A stretch of DNA of 64,000 nucleotides from Actinomadura sp. K4S16 (GCF_008327685.1 NZ_BDDE01000025.1:62001-126000); one strand, 5' to 3'; counted from the stretch's first letter, positions 1-8,558 are shown. Translations and numbers: made by a program. The notes: a model not told the origin generated them from the letters alone.

Positions 1-816
1 CCCGACGGCCGTGCCGGGGATGGCGAGGACGCTGAGGGCGAACGCGACGCCGAGCACGAACGTGGTCCCCGCGGACGCGCCGAGCGTGACCGCCAGGTCG
101 CGCGGGCGGCGGCACAGGTCGGCGAGCCCCGCCGCGGCGCGGCGGGCCGCGGTGGAGCGGACCGCGCGGCGCCCCCACAGCGCGGCCGCCGGCAGCAGCA
201 CCCCGCCGGCGATGAGCAGCGGGACGGGCGGCACGAGGTCGGCGGCCCGGGAGGCGTGGTGGCCGAGGGCGTCCAGCATCCGGTCGTTGCCGCCGCCCGG
301 GGCGAGGACGGCGCCGAGCCCGAGGACGGCGGCCATCAGCAGCAGGTCGGCGGGGACGCCGGCCACCTGCAGGACCGCCACGGCGACGGCCGCGCGGGGC
401 AGCGTCAGGCCGCGGCAGACGAGGTAGCGGGTGTTGACGGCGGCGGCGCCGAGGCCGCCCGGCGTCACGCGGTTGGCGGCCGACGCGGTGAACTGCGTCA
501 TCGTCGTGCTGACCAGCGGCAGCGGGCGGCCCGCCGCGCCGCGCAGCGCGACCGCGGAGCAGACGTAGTGCAGAAGGGACATCAGGACCAGGGCCGGCAG
601 GAACCCCCAGCGCATGTGGCCGAGCGCCGCGAGGGCCGGCCGCAGCGGGCCGGCGGTCGCCAGCACGACCGCGGCGAGCAGGGCCGCCAGGAGCCCGGCG
701 AGCGCCCAGCGGGCCCGGTGGATCCGCTGGGTGATGGACAGCGTCAGGGCGTCGGCGCCAAGGTCGGGGAGCTTGGCGGACGCCGCGGGGTCGGCGCCGG
801 CGGCGATCGTCTCCAC
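1..816 (-). CDS. Lysylphosphatidylglycerol synthase TM-region / UPF0104-type membrane protein (3' end cut by window)
   Basis: Reading frame open from a GTG at 816 to the window edge, 272 codons visible, so the C-terminus is missing. The only in-frame start is this GTG, because a TGA lies two codons upstream. After a short cytoplasmic N-terminus the protein has hydrophobic segments at about residues 36-54, 70-85, 140-170 and 200-215. The stretch TASAANRVTPGGLGAAAVN, at about 108-126, is the hallmark of the UPF0104/LPG synthase transmembrane family (N-R-x-T-P-G-G-x-G). Members include the flippase half of MprF and many uncharacterised actinobacterial transporters. No aminoacyl-transferase domain can be seen in the visible part, so substrate is unknown. 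A 16-bp hairpin lies 65 bases upstream and probably insulates it from transcripts arriving from the right. Confidence 0.8.
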   Translation of the reverse strand, partial: METIAAGADPAASAKLPDLGADALTLSITQRIHRARWALAGLLAALLAAVVLATAGPLRPALAALGHMRWGFLPALVLMSLLHYVCSAVALRGAAGRPLPLVSTTMTQFTASAANRVTPGGLGAAAVNTRYLVCRGLTLPRAAVAVAVLQVAGVPADLLLMAAVLGLGAVLAPGGGNDRMLDALGHHASRAADLVPPVPLLIAGGVLLPAAALWGRRAVRSTAARRAAAGLADLCRRPRDLAVTLGASAGTTFVLGVAFALSVLAIPGTAVG

Positions 817-880
817 ACCTCAGTGTTCGGCTACTCGCCTGAAGCGTATGCGACCTCCCGGCCCCCTCGACAAGAACGTT

Positions 881-915
881 GCGTGACCTGCGGGCCGCGG
901 GCCCGCAGGTCACGC
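881..915 (-). terminator. Perfect 16-bp hairpin, 3-nt loop
   Basis: Left arm 881-896 is GCGTGACCTGCGGGCC, loop 897-899 is GCG, and the right arm 900-915 is its exact complement. There is no T-run, as is common for actinobacterial terminators. It follows by 8 bases the stop codon at 924-926 of a minus-strand coding-like fragment, and sits before the GTG at 816. It could end transcripts coming from the oxygenase gene at 1324-2244. Confidence 0.6.
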
Positions 916-923
916 GGGTTCGT

Positions 924-1010
924 TCAGGCGGTCCAGCCCGGGTCGCGGCCGAGGTAGCGGAGGACGCCCCTATTCAGCAGCGCGCGTTTCCAGGGCCTGT
1001 TGTGGTCGCG
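924..1010 (-). pseudogene. Possible C-terminal remnant of an unidentified gene
   Basis: The minus frame ending with TGA at 924-926 has a strongly coding-like tail (GVLRYLGRDPGWTA, nearly every codon ending in G or C) directly followed by the terminator hairpin at 881-915. Further upstream the frame loses coding character and runs antisense to the plus-strand ORF at 1050-1262. This looks like the 3' stump of a gene whose body is gone. The residues K-R-A-L-L-N-R-G-V-L-R-Y-L-G faintly resemble the C-terminus of the neighbouring MpaB-type protein (ALRSMLRYIGAQ), which would make it a decayed paralogue. That link is speculative. Confidence 0.25.
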
Positions 1011-1049
1011 GGTCTGGACCGGCAACGGCATCGGCCCCACACTGCCGAT

Positions 1050-1262
1050 ATGCCGCCGAAGACGCGCCTTCCCAGTAGGGGCAAGCACACCGTCTACGTC
1101 GAACACGGGGTCTGGTACGACGCTGGTACGAAGCACATCCACGTCACTATTCCCGGCGCTGACAGTGCACACTGGAGTTACGGGCGCACCTCCCCCCGGT
1201 GGAACGTGTACAAGGCGATCTTGCAGGACGCGGGTCGCTGGCCCGACGACGCCCCAGACTGA
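1050..1262 (+). CDS. Small hypothetical protein (70 aa)
   Basis: ATG at 1050 to TGA at 1260-1262. The product is basic at its N-terminus and contains HTVYVEHGVWYD, HIHVTIPG, HWSYG and a C-terminal ILQDAGRWP. This mix of aromatic and beta-strand-like residues looks like a folded small domain rather than a random high-GC frame. Codon third positions are less G/C-biased than in the neighbours, which suggests recent acquisition or decay. I do not recognise a family with certainty. The rest of the stretch from 817 to 1323 holds only the hairpin and the possible remnant already listed. Confidence 0.45.
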   Translation: MPPKTRLPSRGKHTVYVEHGVWYDAGTKHIHVTIPGADSAHWSYGRTSPRWNVYKAILQDAGRWPDDAPD

Positions 1263-1323
1263 CTGATCTTGCGGGGGGCGCGTGCGCTCGAGCGCTGGGG
1301 CGCCGGGCGGTCCGCGGGGCGGC

Positions 1324-2244
1324 TCAGGCGGCCGGCTGGTAGCGGTTCTGGCGGGTCTGGGCGCCGATGTAGCGCAGCATGCTGCGCAGGGCCCAGTGGT
1401 TGAGCCCGGTGGGCATCATGCGGTAGCCCTGCCGGTTGGCCAGGGCGAGCGCGGCGAACCGGGCCTGGTCGAGGGGGGACCAGGGGATGTCGAAGCGGTC
1501 CCGGACGACCTGCGGCAGGCAGCCGAAGGTGATCAGGCGGAGCGGGCGCTCGATCACGAGGCGTCCGGCGCGGTCGAGCCGGGCGCCGCCGACGGGCAGC
1601 AGCGTCACGGTGTCGGAGCCGTGCTTGGCGATCTCCAGGGCGCGGGCGGCGGCCGGGGTGAGTTCGAGGGTCCGCGTGCAGACGTGCCAGAACTTGGACT
1701 GGAAGGCGGCGTAGTCGGCGGGGACGGGCCGCATGCTGACGCCGTAGCGGGAGTACCAGGTGACGGTCTCGGCGTACATCTGCTCGTGGTCCTCGGTGGT
1801 GAGGGTGCCGGGGTGGAAGGTCTCGGCGGCCTTGAAGATCTCCCAGGTGAACGTGGCGTGCGCCCACCAGAACGTCTCGGGTTCGAGGGCGTGGTAGCGG
1901 CGGGCGCGCTCGTCGACGCCGCCGATGGCGCGGTGCAGGTCGCGGATGGTGCGGGCGCGGGCGGTCCCGTCCGGGGCGAGGATCGTCGCCCATATCTGCG
2001 GGACGGACCGGTGGATCCGGTCGAACGGCGCGTCGAAGAACGCGGAGTGCTCGGTGACGCCGGCGCCGATGCCGGGGTGCATGAGCTGCATCAGGCCGGC
2101 GGCGGCGCCGGGGAGCAGGGAGCGCAGGTCGGCGGCGTGGCGCCAGAGGAGCGTGCCGGGGCCGAGCGGGGCGCGGGCGGCCGTGCGGGCGGGCCTGCGG
2201 GCGGCGGCGGTGGCGACCGTCGGGGGCGAGGACGGGACGGGCAT
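1324..2244 (-). CDS. MpaB/rubber-oxygenase-type oxygenase (DUF2236)
   Basis: A 306-residue protein of the DUF2236 family (ER-bound oxygenase MpaB / latex-clearing Lcp catalytic domain). Known members are haem b oxygenases that cleave isoprenoid or other lipid-like substrates; the substrate here is unknown. The family's conserved histidines are visible: LMQLMHPGIG (His56), TEHSAF (His66) and ETFWWAHATFTWEIFK (His129). A second conserved block near 165 reads MYAETVTWYSRYG. The start is the ATG at 2244, because the GGAGG ribosome-binding site lies between it and an upstream in-frame ATG. A sigma-70-like promoter is visible at 2275-2302. There is no signal peptide, so it should be cytosolic or peripheral. 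It stands alone, followed at a distance by the hairpin at 881-915. Confidence 0.85.
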   Translation of the reverse strand: MPVPSSPPTVATAAARRPARTAARAPLGPGTLLWRHAADLRSLLPGAAAGLMQLMHPGIGAGVTEHSAFFDAPFDRIHRSVPQIWATILAPDGTARARTIRDLHRAIGGVDERARRYHALEPETFWWAHATFTWEIFKAAETFHPGTLTTEDHEQMYAETVTWYSRYGVSMRPVPADYAAFQSKFWHVCTRTLELTPAAARALEIAKHGSDTVTLLPVGGARLDRAGRLVIERPLRLITFGCLPQVVRDRFDIPWSPLDQARFAALALANRQGYRMMPTGLNHWALRSMLRYIGAQTRQNRYQPAA

Positions 2245-2274
2245 CGCACCTCCTGCCAGCAACTACTTACTTCC

Positions 2275-2302
2275 ACCGTAGCCGCCGTGAGACAGAAGTC
2301 AA
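2275..2302 (-). promoter_or_regulatory. Candidate sigma-70 promoter for the MpaB-type oxygenase
   Basis: Read on the minus strand: TTGACT (2302-2297), a 16-base spacer, then TACGGT (2280-2275), matching the actinobacterial TTGAC / TANNNT pattern. It lies about 30 bases upstream of the ATG at 2244, leaving room for a short leader carrying GGAGG. Confidence 0.5.
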
Positions 2303-2400
2303 TCTTTGTCGCACGACCGGTCGGCGGAACGCGCCTGGGGGCGCGCTCCGCCGGTCCACGACGTCGACCGCCGCGGGCCGTGCCGGCCCGCGGCCCGCGG

Positions 2401-3594
2401 TCAGGCGATCGCCGGCTTGTAGACGGCGACGGCGCAGGCGCTGCCGAGGCCGATGTTGTGCTGGAGGGCGACGCGGGCGCCGTCCACCTGGCGGGCGCCG
2501 GCCTTGCCGCGCAGCTGCCAGGTTAGCTCGGCGCACTGGGCGAGGCCGGTGGCGCCGAGGGGGTGGCCCTTGGAGATGAGGCCGCCGGAGGGGTTGACGA
2601 CCCACTTGCCGCCGTAGGTGGTGGCCTCGTCGTCGACGAGCTTGTGGCCCTCGCCGACCTCGGCCATGCCGAGCGCCTCGTAGGTGATGAGCTCGTTGGC
2701 GCTGAAGCAGTCGTGCAGCTCGATGACGTCGACGTCGTCGATGGACACCTGCGCCTCGTCCATCGCCTTCTCGGCGGCGCGCCGGGAGACGCCGAACCCG
2801 ACGACCTGGATGGAGGAGTGGTCGGCGAAGCTCTCCTGGGTGTCGCTCGCGATGTGGTGGCCCGCGATCTCGACGGCCCGGTCCCACAGGTCGTGCTGGT
2901 CCAGGAACCGCTCGCTGACGACGAGCGCGGCGGCGGCGCCGTCGGAGGTGGGCGAGCACTGGAGCTTGGTCAGCGGGTCGAAGATCATCGTGGCGTTCTT
3001 GACGTCGTCGAGGGAGTACTCGGTCTGGAACTGCGCGTAGGGGTTGTTGACCGAGTGCTTGTGGTTCTTCCAGCCGATCCAGGCGTAGTGGTCGGGGGTG
3101 GAGCCGTACTTCTCCATGTGCTCGCGGCCGGCGTTGCCGAACATCTGCGGCATGGGCGCCTTGTCCAGCTCCCACTCGCGGCCCGCGGTCATGGACCGCA
3201 GGTGGTGGTCGATGATGGTGACCTTGGACTCGCCCATGCCGGCGCCGAGCGAGCCCTTCTTCATCTTCTCCATGCCGAGCGCGAGCGCGCAGTCGGCCAG
3301 ACCGCCGCGGACGGCCTGGCGGGCGAGGAACAGCGCGCTGGACCCCGTCGCGCACGCGTTCATCACGGTCATGACCGGGATGCCGGTCATGCCGGTCTCG
3401 TAGAGGGCGCGCTGGCCCATCGATCCGTACATCGAGCCGGCGTAGGCCATCTCGACGGCGTCGTAGCCGACGCCCGCGTCCTCCAGGGCCTTGCCGACGG
3501 CCTCCTTGGCCATGTCGGGGTACTCCCAGTCGCGGGAGCCGGGCTTCTCGAACTTGGTCATGCCCACGCCGACGACGAAGGTGCGGTTGGCCAT
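2401..3594 (-). CDS. Thiolase / lipid-transfer protein (SCP-x-type acetyl-CoA acyltransferase)
   Basis: A 397-residue thiolase-fold enzyme of the SCP-x or 'lipid-transfer protein' branch, which cleaves or condenses branched or steroid-type acyl-CoAs. The nucleophilic cysteine is Cys81 in VMNACATGSSA. The second signature is IELHDCFSANEL, characteristic of SCP-x relatives, and the catalytic His lies in GHPLGATGLAQ. The start ATG at 3594 has GGAGG seven bases upstream. Length is normal for a stand-alone domain, with no sterol-carrier extension. No other beta-oxidation gene is adjacent, so the pathway cannot be named. A role in steroid or methyl-branched fatty acid breakdown is inferred from family only. 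Confidence 0.87.
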   Translation of the reverse strand: MANRTFVVGVGMTKFEKPGSRDWEYPDMAKEAVGKALEDAGVGYDAVEMAYAGSMYGSMGQRALYETGMTGIPVMTVMNACATGSSALFLARQAVRGGLADCALALGMEKMKKGSLGAGMGESKVTIIDHHLRSMTAGREWELDKAPMPQMFGNAGREHMEKYGSTPDHYAWIGWKNHKHSVNNPYAQFQTEYSLDDVKNATMIFDPLTKLQCSPTSDGAAAALVVSERFLDQHDLWDRAVEIAGHHIASDTQESFADHSSIQVVGFGVSRRAAEKAMDEAQVSIDDVDVIELHDCFSANELITYEALGMAEVGEGHKLVDDEATTYGGKWVVNPSGGLISKGHPLGATGLAQCAELTWQLRGKAGARQVDGARVALQHNIGLGSACAVAVYKPAIA

Positions 3595-3692
3595 CGGGTC
3601 GCCTCCTGTAACCGAATCCTGTTCGGTCACACCATAACCCGCGGGCCGCCCGGCGGGCGGGGGCGCTCCCGATGTTCGGGACGCCCGGCCGG

Positions 3693-4751
3693 TCAGGCCG
3701 CCATCTCCTCGGCGAGCGCGGCGGCGAACGCGTCGACGTCGTCCTCGGTGGTGTCGAAGGAGCAGACCCAGCGGACCTCGCCGGTCGCCTCGTCCCAGGT
3801 GTAGAAGGGGAACCGCTTGCGCAGCCGCTCGGCCGCGTCCTTCGGCATCAGCGCGAACACCGTGTTGGCCTGCACCGCCTGGGTGATCTCGACGCCGGGG
3901 ACCGCGCGGGCGGCGCTCTCCAGGCGGCGGGCCATCGCGTTGGCGTGGGAGGCGTTGCGCAGCCACAGGTCGCCGTCCAGCAGCGCGATGAGCTGCGCCG
4001 ACACGTACCGCATCTTGGACGCCAGCTGCATGCTCGACTTGCGCAGGTACGCCAGCCCGCGCACGGCGCCCGGGTTCAGGACGACGATCGCCTCGCCGAG
4101 CAGCAGCCCGTTCTTGGTGCCGCCGAACGACAGCACGTCCACGCCGGCGTCGGTGGTGAGGGCGCGCAGCGGCAGGCCGAGGGACGCGGCGGCGTTGGCG
4201 ATGCGGGCGCCGTCCATGTGGACCGACAGGCCGCGCTCGTGCGCCGCCGCCGCGACGGCCGCCGTCTCGTCCGCGGTGTAGACGGTGCCGAGCTCCGTGC
4301 TCTGGGTGATCGACACGACGGCCGGCTCCCGCCGCTGGACGTTCCCGAAGCCCGTCGCGTACCGGTCGACCAGGCCGGGGGTGAGCTTGCCGTCCGGGGC
4401 CGGCACCGTGACCAGCTTCAGCCCAGCGATCTTCTCGGACGCGCCGCACTCGTCGGTGTTGATGTGCGCCGACTCGGGGCACACCACCGCGCTCCACCGC
4501 TCCGACATCGCCTGCAGCGACACCACGTTCGCGCCCGTCCCGTTGAACACCGGGAACACCTCGGCCTGCTCGCCGAAGTGGCGGCGGACGACCTCGCGGA
4601 GGCGGCCGGTGACGGCGTCGTCGCCGTACGCGGGCTGGTGCCCGGCGTTGACCTCGGCCAGGGCCGCGAGGACCTCCGGGTGGACGCTCGCCTGGTTGTC
4701 GCTGGCGAAACCGCGCGCGGCGGACGGACGGGGTTCGGACGGCTGAGTCAT
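3693..4751 (-). CDS. Low-specificity L-threonine aldolase (PLP enzyme)
   Basis: A 352-residue fold-type I PLP enzyme of the beta-eliminating lyase / threonine aldolase family, converting L-threonine or allo-threonine to glycine and acetaldehyde. Visible marks are SDNQASVHPEVL at 17-28, His96 in PESAHINTDE (ring-stacking), the HMDGARIANA block with Asp180, and the Schiff-base lysine Lys213 in LSFGGTKNGLLLGEA. Length matches the family. The start at 4751 follows GGGAG by nine bases. The gene is separate from the thiolase (98-base gap) and is probably a housekeeping gene of glycine/threonine metabolism. Confidence 0.92.
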   Translation of the reverse strand: MTQPSEPRPSAARGFASDNQASVHPEVLAALAEVNAGHQPAYGDDAVTGRLREVVRRHFGEQAEVFPVFNGTGANVVSLQAMSERWSAVVCPESAHINTDECGASEKIAGLKLVTVPAPDGKLTPGLVDRYATGFGNVQRREPAVVSITQSTELGTVYTADETAAVAAAAHERGLSVHMDGARIANAAASLGLPLRALTTDAGVDVLSFGGTKNGLLLGEAIVVLNPGAVRGLAYLRKSSMQLASKMRYVSAQLIALLDGDLWLRNASHANAMARRLESAARAVPGVEITQAVQANTVFALMPKDAAERLRKRFPFYTWDEATGEVRWVCSFDTTEDDVDAFAAALAEEMAA

Positions 4752-4836
4752 GCGCCCATTCTCCCGGACGTCCGACGATGCGCCTTTCCGCGCCCGCTCC
4801 CCGCGTGCGGCGATCGGAGGCCCGGGCCCGCGGGCG

Positions 4837-5400
4837 CTATGCCGGGCGGTCGGTGAGGTTCTGCACCGGGGCGGGCGCGGCCTCGGCCGGCGGCTCGGCG
4901 GTGCGCAGCGCCATCCGGGCGCGCATCGCGTCGAGGTCGTCGCCGAACCTGCTGACGGTGGACTGCAGGTCGCGCCACAGCCCGGTCCGCTGCTCCAGCG
5001 CGGCGAGCTTGGTGCGCAGGTCGGCGACGCGCCGCTCGGCGGCCTCCAGCCGGGTGCGGTTGCCCGCGGTCTCGCGGCCGGTCCGGATCAGGCTGGTGGC
5101 GACGGCGGCCAGGTCGCGCTCGGTGTCGTCCATGCGCTCGTCGAGGCGCGGCAGCAGCCGGTCGTTGAGCTGCCGGACCAGCGAGTCGAGCTCGGTGCGG
5201 ACCGCGCGCAGCTCGGCGTCCTGGTCGCGGACCGCCTGCTCTAGGATCAGGACGCGCTCCATGAAGGCGGGCAGCAGCCGGACCAGCTCGGCCGACCGCT
5301 CCAGATCCCGCCCGGCTCTGACGAGCACCCCGGCGCCCGCGCGCAGATGGCGCTCCGCCTCGGCGGCGGCGCGGCGGACGAGACCCGGGATCACGGTCAT
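4837..5400 (-). CDS. Coiled-coil hypothetical protein
   Basis: A 187-residue protein made almost entirely of charged amphipathic helix. The N-terminal 45 residues are Ala/Arg-rich (LVRRAAAEAERHLRAGAG). Residues about 50-170 show continuous heptad-like patterning with Leu/Val at core positions (ILEQAVRDQDAELRAVRTEL, LAALEQRTGLWRDLQ), and the tail is Ala/Pro-rich. There is no signal peptide or membrane segment. Such proteins occur in actinobacteria as scaffold or membrane-associated factors, but no function can be assigned. The start at 5400 has AAGGGAG four bases upstream. Confidence 0.7.
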   Translation of the reverse strand: MTVIPGLVRRAAAEAERHLRAGAGVLVRAGRDLERSAELVRLLPAFMERVLILEQAVRDQDAELRAVRTELDSLVRQLNDRLLPRLDERMDDTERDLAAVATSLIRTGRETAGNRTRLEAAERRVADLRTKLAALEQRTGLWRDLQSTVSRFGDDLDAMRARMALRTAEPPAEAAPAPVQNLTDRPA

Positions 5401-5483
5401 GGCGCTCCCTTCCGGGGCCGGGGCGGTGGAATCTCCTTAAACTTTAGGCGAAACGACCATGAACATTTTGTGAAGCCGGCGGT

Positions 5484-5651
5484 TTATTTCGGGGATGTCG
5501 CCGGCTCCCGGACGACCGGCGGCGGCCACGTCCGGCCAGGAGTCACGCCGCAGGCGCACAGCCCCTGGCGCACGATGAGCCAGGCGCGTTCGGCGGTGTA
5601 GTCCGACCGGCTCAGGGCCGGGCGGACGCGGTGGCATGTCAGGCAGAGCAT
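5484..5651 (-). CDS. Small Cys-pair protein, possible zinc ribbon (55 aa)
   Basis: The ATG at 5651 opens a 55-residue frame with LCLTCHRVR near the N-terminus (CxxC then His) and GLCACGV in the middle (CxC), a spacing that could hold one zinc ion. The C-terminus is Pro-rich. GGAGG is ten bases upstream of the start. The frame can be extended upstream but loses coding character there. It may be a tiny regulatory or accessory protein; no family is recognised. Confidence 0.5.
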   Translation of the reverse strand: MLCLTCHRVRPALSRSDYTAERAWLIVRQGLCACGVTPGRTWPPPVVREPATSPK

Positions 5652-5834
5652 GGTCGTGCGGCCTCCCCGTAGCGCCGGCGGAGCGGGCCGTCCCGCACGC
5701 ATTCCCCCCGGACGCGTGCGGGACGGCGAACCCACCGGATGGTCCTTCGACTCCCCGGCGCCGCTCACGGTAGGCGCTCCTACGTTGCACGCACGTTGCG
5801 ATCATCTGGTCACGGAACGTGCGGAGATCCGGTC

Positions 5835-7373
5835 ATGCGGGATCCGGTGAACCGGTTGCGCCGCCCCGACCGTGGACCGATGCTCGAAGCGAGTCGGGTT
5901 CCTCTGCGGGAGAAAGGGCTGGTGGTGGTGCGCGAGCCGGTGACCGTCCGGCCGCCGATCGCCGAGTCGTGGCGGCGCTCCGCGGACGCGGGGGTCGACG
6001 CGGGCATGGCGTCGGCACCCCTGGTGTTCGACCGGGACGCCCTCGCCGGGGCCCGCGCGGCCCATGCCCTCGAACCGCACCTGCCGATGCTCCAGGCGCT
6101 GCTGCGGCGGGTCGCCGACGAGACCGAGCACCTGATGGTCATCACCGACGCCGAGGGCCACGTGCTGTGGACGCAGGGCCCGGCCTCCGCCCGCCGCGCC
6201 GCCGACGCGATCGGGCTGACCGCCGGCTTCCGCTGGTCGGAGGACACGGTCGGGACCAACGGCATCGGCACCGCGCTCGCCTCCGGGCGGCCCGAGTACG
6301 TGTACGCCGCCGAGCACGTCGCGCACGTCCTGCACAGCTGGTCGTGCGCCGGCGCGCCGATCAGCGACCCCGACTCGGGGCGCGTGGTCGGCTGCATCGA
6401 CGTCAGCGCGACGGCGCGGGCGCTGCACCCCGCGACCGTCGCGCTCGTCGCCGCCGCGGCGCGGCTGGCCGAGGCGCGGATGGAGAACGACATGCTGCGG
6501 CGCGACGAGCGGCTGCGCGAGCGGCTCCTGCCGCACCTGCGGGGGCTGCGCGGCACCGGCGTCCTCGCCACCGCCACCGGCCGCATCCTCGCCGCGCCCG
6601 AGGGCGCGCTGGTCGGCCGGCGCGTGGCCGTCCCCGAGCCCGGCGGGACGGTCGTGCTGCCGGACGGCCGCACCGCCGTCGCCGAGCCGCTGGGGGAGGC
6701 GTTCCTGCTGCGGGTGCCGGGGGCCCGCGGCATGGTCGACGCGGACGCCCCGTCCGGGCGGGGCCTCGCGGCCGGGCCCGCGGCGGGCGCGGCGCCGCTG
6801 CTGTCGCTGGTGCTGCTCGGCGACGGGCCGCCGTACGCGCTGCTGGACGGGCGGCGGTTCGACCTGACGCTGCGGCACGCCGAGATCATCGCGCTGCTGG
6901 CGCTGCACCCGCGGGGGCTGAGCGGCGACCGGCTCTCGCTGCACCTGTACGGCGAGGACGGCAGCGCCGCGACCGTCCGCCCCGAGATCCACCGGCTGCG
7001 CCATCAGTTCGGCGGCGTCGTCCGCGCCCGCCCCTACCGGCTCGGCTGCGCGGTGGACGCCGACTTCCTCGCCGTCCGGCGGCTGCTGGACGAGGGGGAC
7101 GTCGCCGGCGCCGTGCGGCTGTACGCGGGCGAGCTGCTGCCGCGCTCGGACGCGCCGGCCGTCCGCGCCGAGCGCGACGAACTGGCGGTGCGGGTCCGCC
7201 GGCAGGTCCTCGACCAGGGCGACCCCGACGTGCTGTGGGCGTACGCGCAGACCGAGCCGGGCCGCGCCGACCTGGAGGCGCTGGAGCGGCTGCGGGGTGT
7301 CCTGCCGCCGGCGGATCCGCGGCAGGCGGCCGTGGCGTCGCGCAGCGCCCGGCTGCTCAGCGGGGAGCCGTAG
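5835..7373 (+). CDS. GAF-domain transcriptional regulator with C-terminal winged helix
   Basis: 512 residues. Residues about 30-200 form an AcoR-like N-terminal module with a GAF domain (WSEDTVGTNGIGTALASGRP at the core, then GCIDVSATARALHPAT). Unlike NtrC-type AcoR proteins there is no AAA+ domain. Instead the C-terminal third carries a winged-helix-like segment (ALLDGRRFDLTLRHAEIIAL, then HPRGLSGDRLSLHLYGED, VRPEIHRLRHQFG) and an Arg/Leu-rich tail. This architecture is common in actinobacteria, often beside aldehyde dehydrogenase genes, but no such gene is here. The start at 5835 is chosen for GGAG eight bases upstream. The 3' end overlaps the convergent phosphatase gene by 17 bases. Confidence 0.75.
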   Translation: MRDPVNRLRRPDRGPMLEASRVPLREKGLVVVREPVTVRPPIAESWRRSADAGVDAGMASAPLVFDRDALAGARAAHALEPHLPMLQALLRRVADETEHLMVITDAEGHVLWTQGPASARRAADAIGLTAGFRWSEDTVGTNGIGTALASGRPEYVYAAEHVAHVLHSWSCAGAPISDPDSGRVVGCIDVSATARALHPATVALVAAAARLAEARMENDMLRRDERLRERLLPHLRGLRGTGVLATATGRILAAPEGALVGRRVAVPEPGGTVVLPDGRTAVAEPLGEAFLLRVPGARGMVDADAPSGRGLAAGPAAGAAPLLSLVLLGDGPPYALLDGRRFDLTLRHAEIIALLALHPRGLSGDRLSLHLYGEDGSAATVRPEIHRLRHQFGGVVRARPYRLGCAVDADFLAVRRLLDEGDVAGAVRLYAGELLPRSDAPAVRAERDELAVRVRRQVLDQGDPDVLWAYAQTEPGRADLEALERLRGVLPPADPRQAAVASRSARLLSGEP

Positions 7374-8082
7374 GGGGCGGCACCGGGGCGGCGGCCAGGT
7401 GGGTGCGGTCGTTGTAGCAGACGGGCGCGAGCCCGGACCCGTCGTGGCGCCACCGGGTGACCGACGCGTTGGCGATCGGCTCCTTCTCGATCTCCATGAT
7501 CTCCTGCTCGGTCAGCTCCTCCACCAGGTAGCGGGTCATCACGACGATCGCGTCATGGGCGACGACCAGGGCCCGTCCGCCGGGGGCGGCGCTCTGCAGG
7601 TCGCGGTAGAAGCTGCGCAGCCGCAGCGCCAGGTCGGCCCACGACTCGCCGCCGGGCGGCCGGTGGTAGAACTTGCCGAGGTGCCGCAGCCGCTCGGCCT
7701 CCTCGGGGAACCGGTTCCGGACGCCGCGGGCGGTGAGCCCCTGCAGGACGCCCAGCTCGCGGTCGCGGACCCGCTCGTCGATCTGGATCCGCGGGGCGGC
7801 GAAGGACGTCTCGGCCAGCGCGATCCTGGCGGTGTCGAGGGACCGCACGTAGGGGGAGGAGATCACCGCCGTCGGGCGCTCGTCGTCCGGCAGCGCCTCC
7901 AGCCAGCGGCCGAGCGCCGCCGCCTGGGCCCGCCCCGTGTCCGACAGCGGGATGTCGGCGTCCCGCTCGGGGATGCCGACCTCTTCGGCGTCGGTGCCGA
8001 GAACCGCCTGGTGGGCGACGTTGCCGGTGCTCTCTCCGTGCCGGGTCAGGGTCAGCCATTGCAGCGCGTTCACGCAGGCCAT
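7357..8082 (-). CDS. Histidine phosphatase family protein
   Basis: 241 residues of the phosphoglycerate-mutase-like superfamily. The catalytic signature is LTRHGEST at 12-19 (Arg14, His15, Gly16). Family features follow: LSDTGRAQAAALGRWL, SSPYVRSLDTARI with the second Arg, a GESWADLALRLRSF block, and the second catalytic His in VVAHDAIVVM. The substrate is not evident; such proteins dephosphorylate small metabolites or phosphoproteins. The GTG at 8073 is an alternative start with better ribosome-binding-site spacing (GGGAG ten bases away). The gene converges on and slightly overlaps the GAF regulator. Confidence 0.85.
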   Translation of the reverse strand: MACVNALQWLTLTRHGESTGNVAHQAVLGTDAEEVGIPERDADIPLSDTGRAQAAALGRWLEALPDDERPTAVISSPYVRSLDTARIALAETSFAAPRIQIDERVRDRELGVLQGLTARGVRNRFPEEAERLRHLGKFYHRPPGGESWADLALRLRSFYRDLQSAAPGGRALVVAHDAIVVMTRYLVEELTEQEIMEIEKEPIANASVTRWRHDGSGLAPVCYNDRTHLAAAPVPPPTAPR

Positions 8083-8192
8083 GCTCCCACGCCTCAGCGG
8101 CCCCCGGCCCAGGGCCCGCGGCGCCGCCCTTCGACCGCCGCGGGCGCCCGCGCCGTCGCGGTGCTCTACAGCCGGTAGTACTCTTTGGTGCC

Positions 8193-8558
8193 GTGACGAA
8201 CGTGCTGTCCACCGTGGTCGTCGTGGTGGCGCTCCTGGCCGCCGGGTACGCCCTCGTGACGGCGCTGCGCGGCCGGGCGATGGGCGCCGGCGACCTCGCC
8301 GCGTTCGGCGTCCTGGAAGTGCTGCTGGTCGTCCAGGCCGTGGTCGCCTTCGTCAAGCTCTCCGGCGGCGAGGGGCCGGACGGCCCCGCCACCTTCGTCG
8401 GCTACCTGCTGGGCTCGCTGCTGATCCCCGCCGCCGGCGCCGGGTGGGGGCTGCTGGAGCGCACCCGGTGGGGGCCCGGCGTGCTCGTCGTGGCCGGGGT
8501 GGCCGTCGCCGTCATGATCGTGCGGATGAACCAGCTGTGGAGCGGCACCGGTGCCTGA
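8193..8558 (+). CDS. Small actinobacterial integral membrane protein
   Basis: 121 residues starting at GTG 8193, with four predicted hydrophobic spans (about 3-22, 36-55, 67-86 and 95-113) and short loops. No catalytic motif is seen. No ribosome-binding site precedes the GTG, while TAGTAC at 8175-8180 could be a -10 box, so the message may be leaderless. It overlaps the next gene by eight bases, so the two membrane proteins are surely co-translated. Function unknown. Confidence 0.7.
   Translation: MTNVLSTVVVVVALLAAGYALVTALRGRAMGAGDLAAFGVLEVLLVVQAVVAFVKLSGGEGPDGPATFVGYLLGSLLIPAAGAGWGLLERTRWGPGVLVVAGVAVAVMIVRMNQLWSGTGA

Noticed and set aside
2401..4497. Extended thiolase frame of about 698 residues
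   Set aside because: The added part is Arg/Gly-rich and antiparallel-frame to the threonine aldolase; ATG 3594 has GGAGG and begins the thiolase fold.
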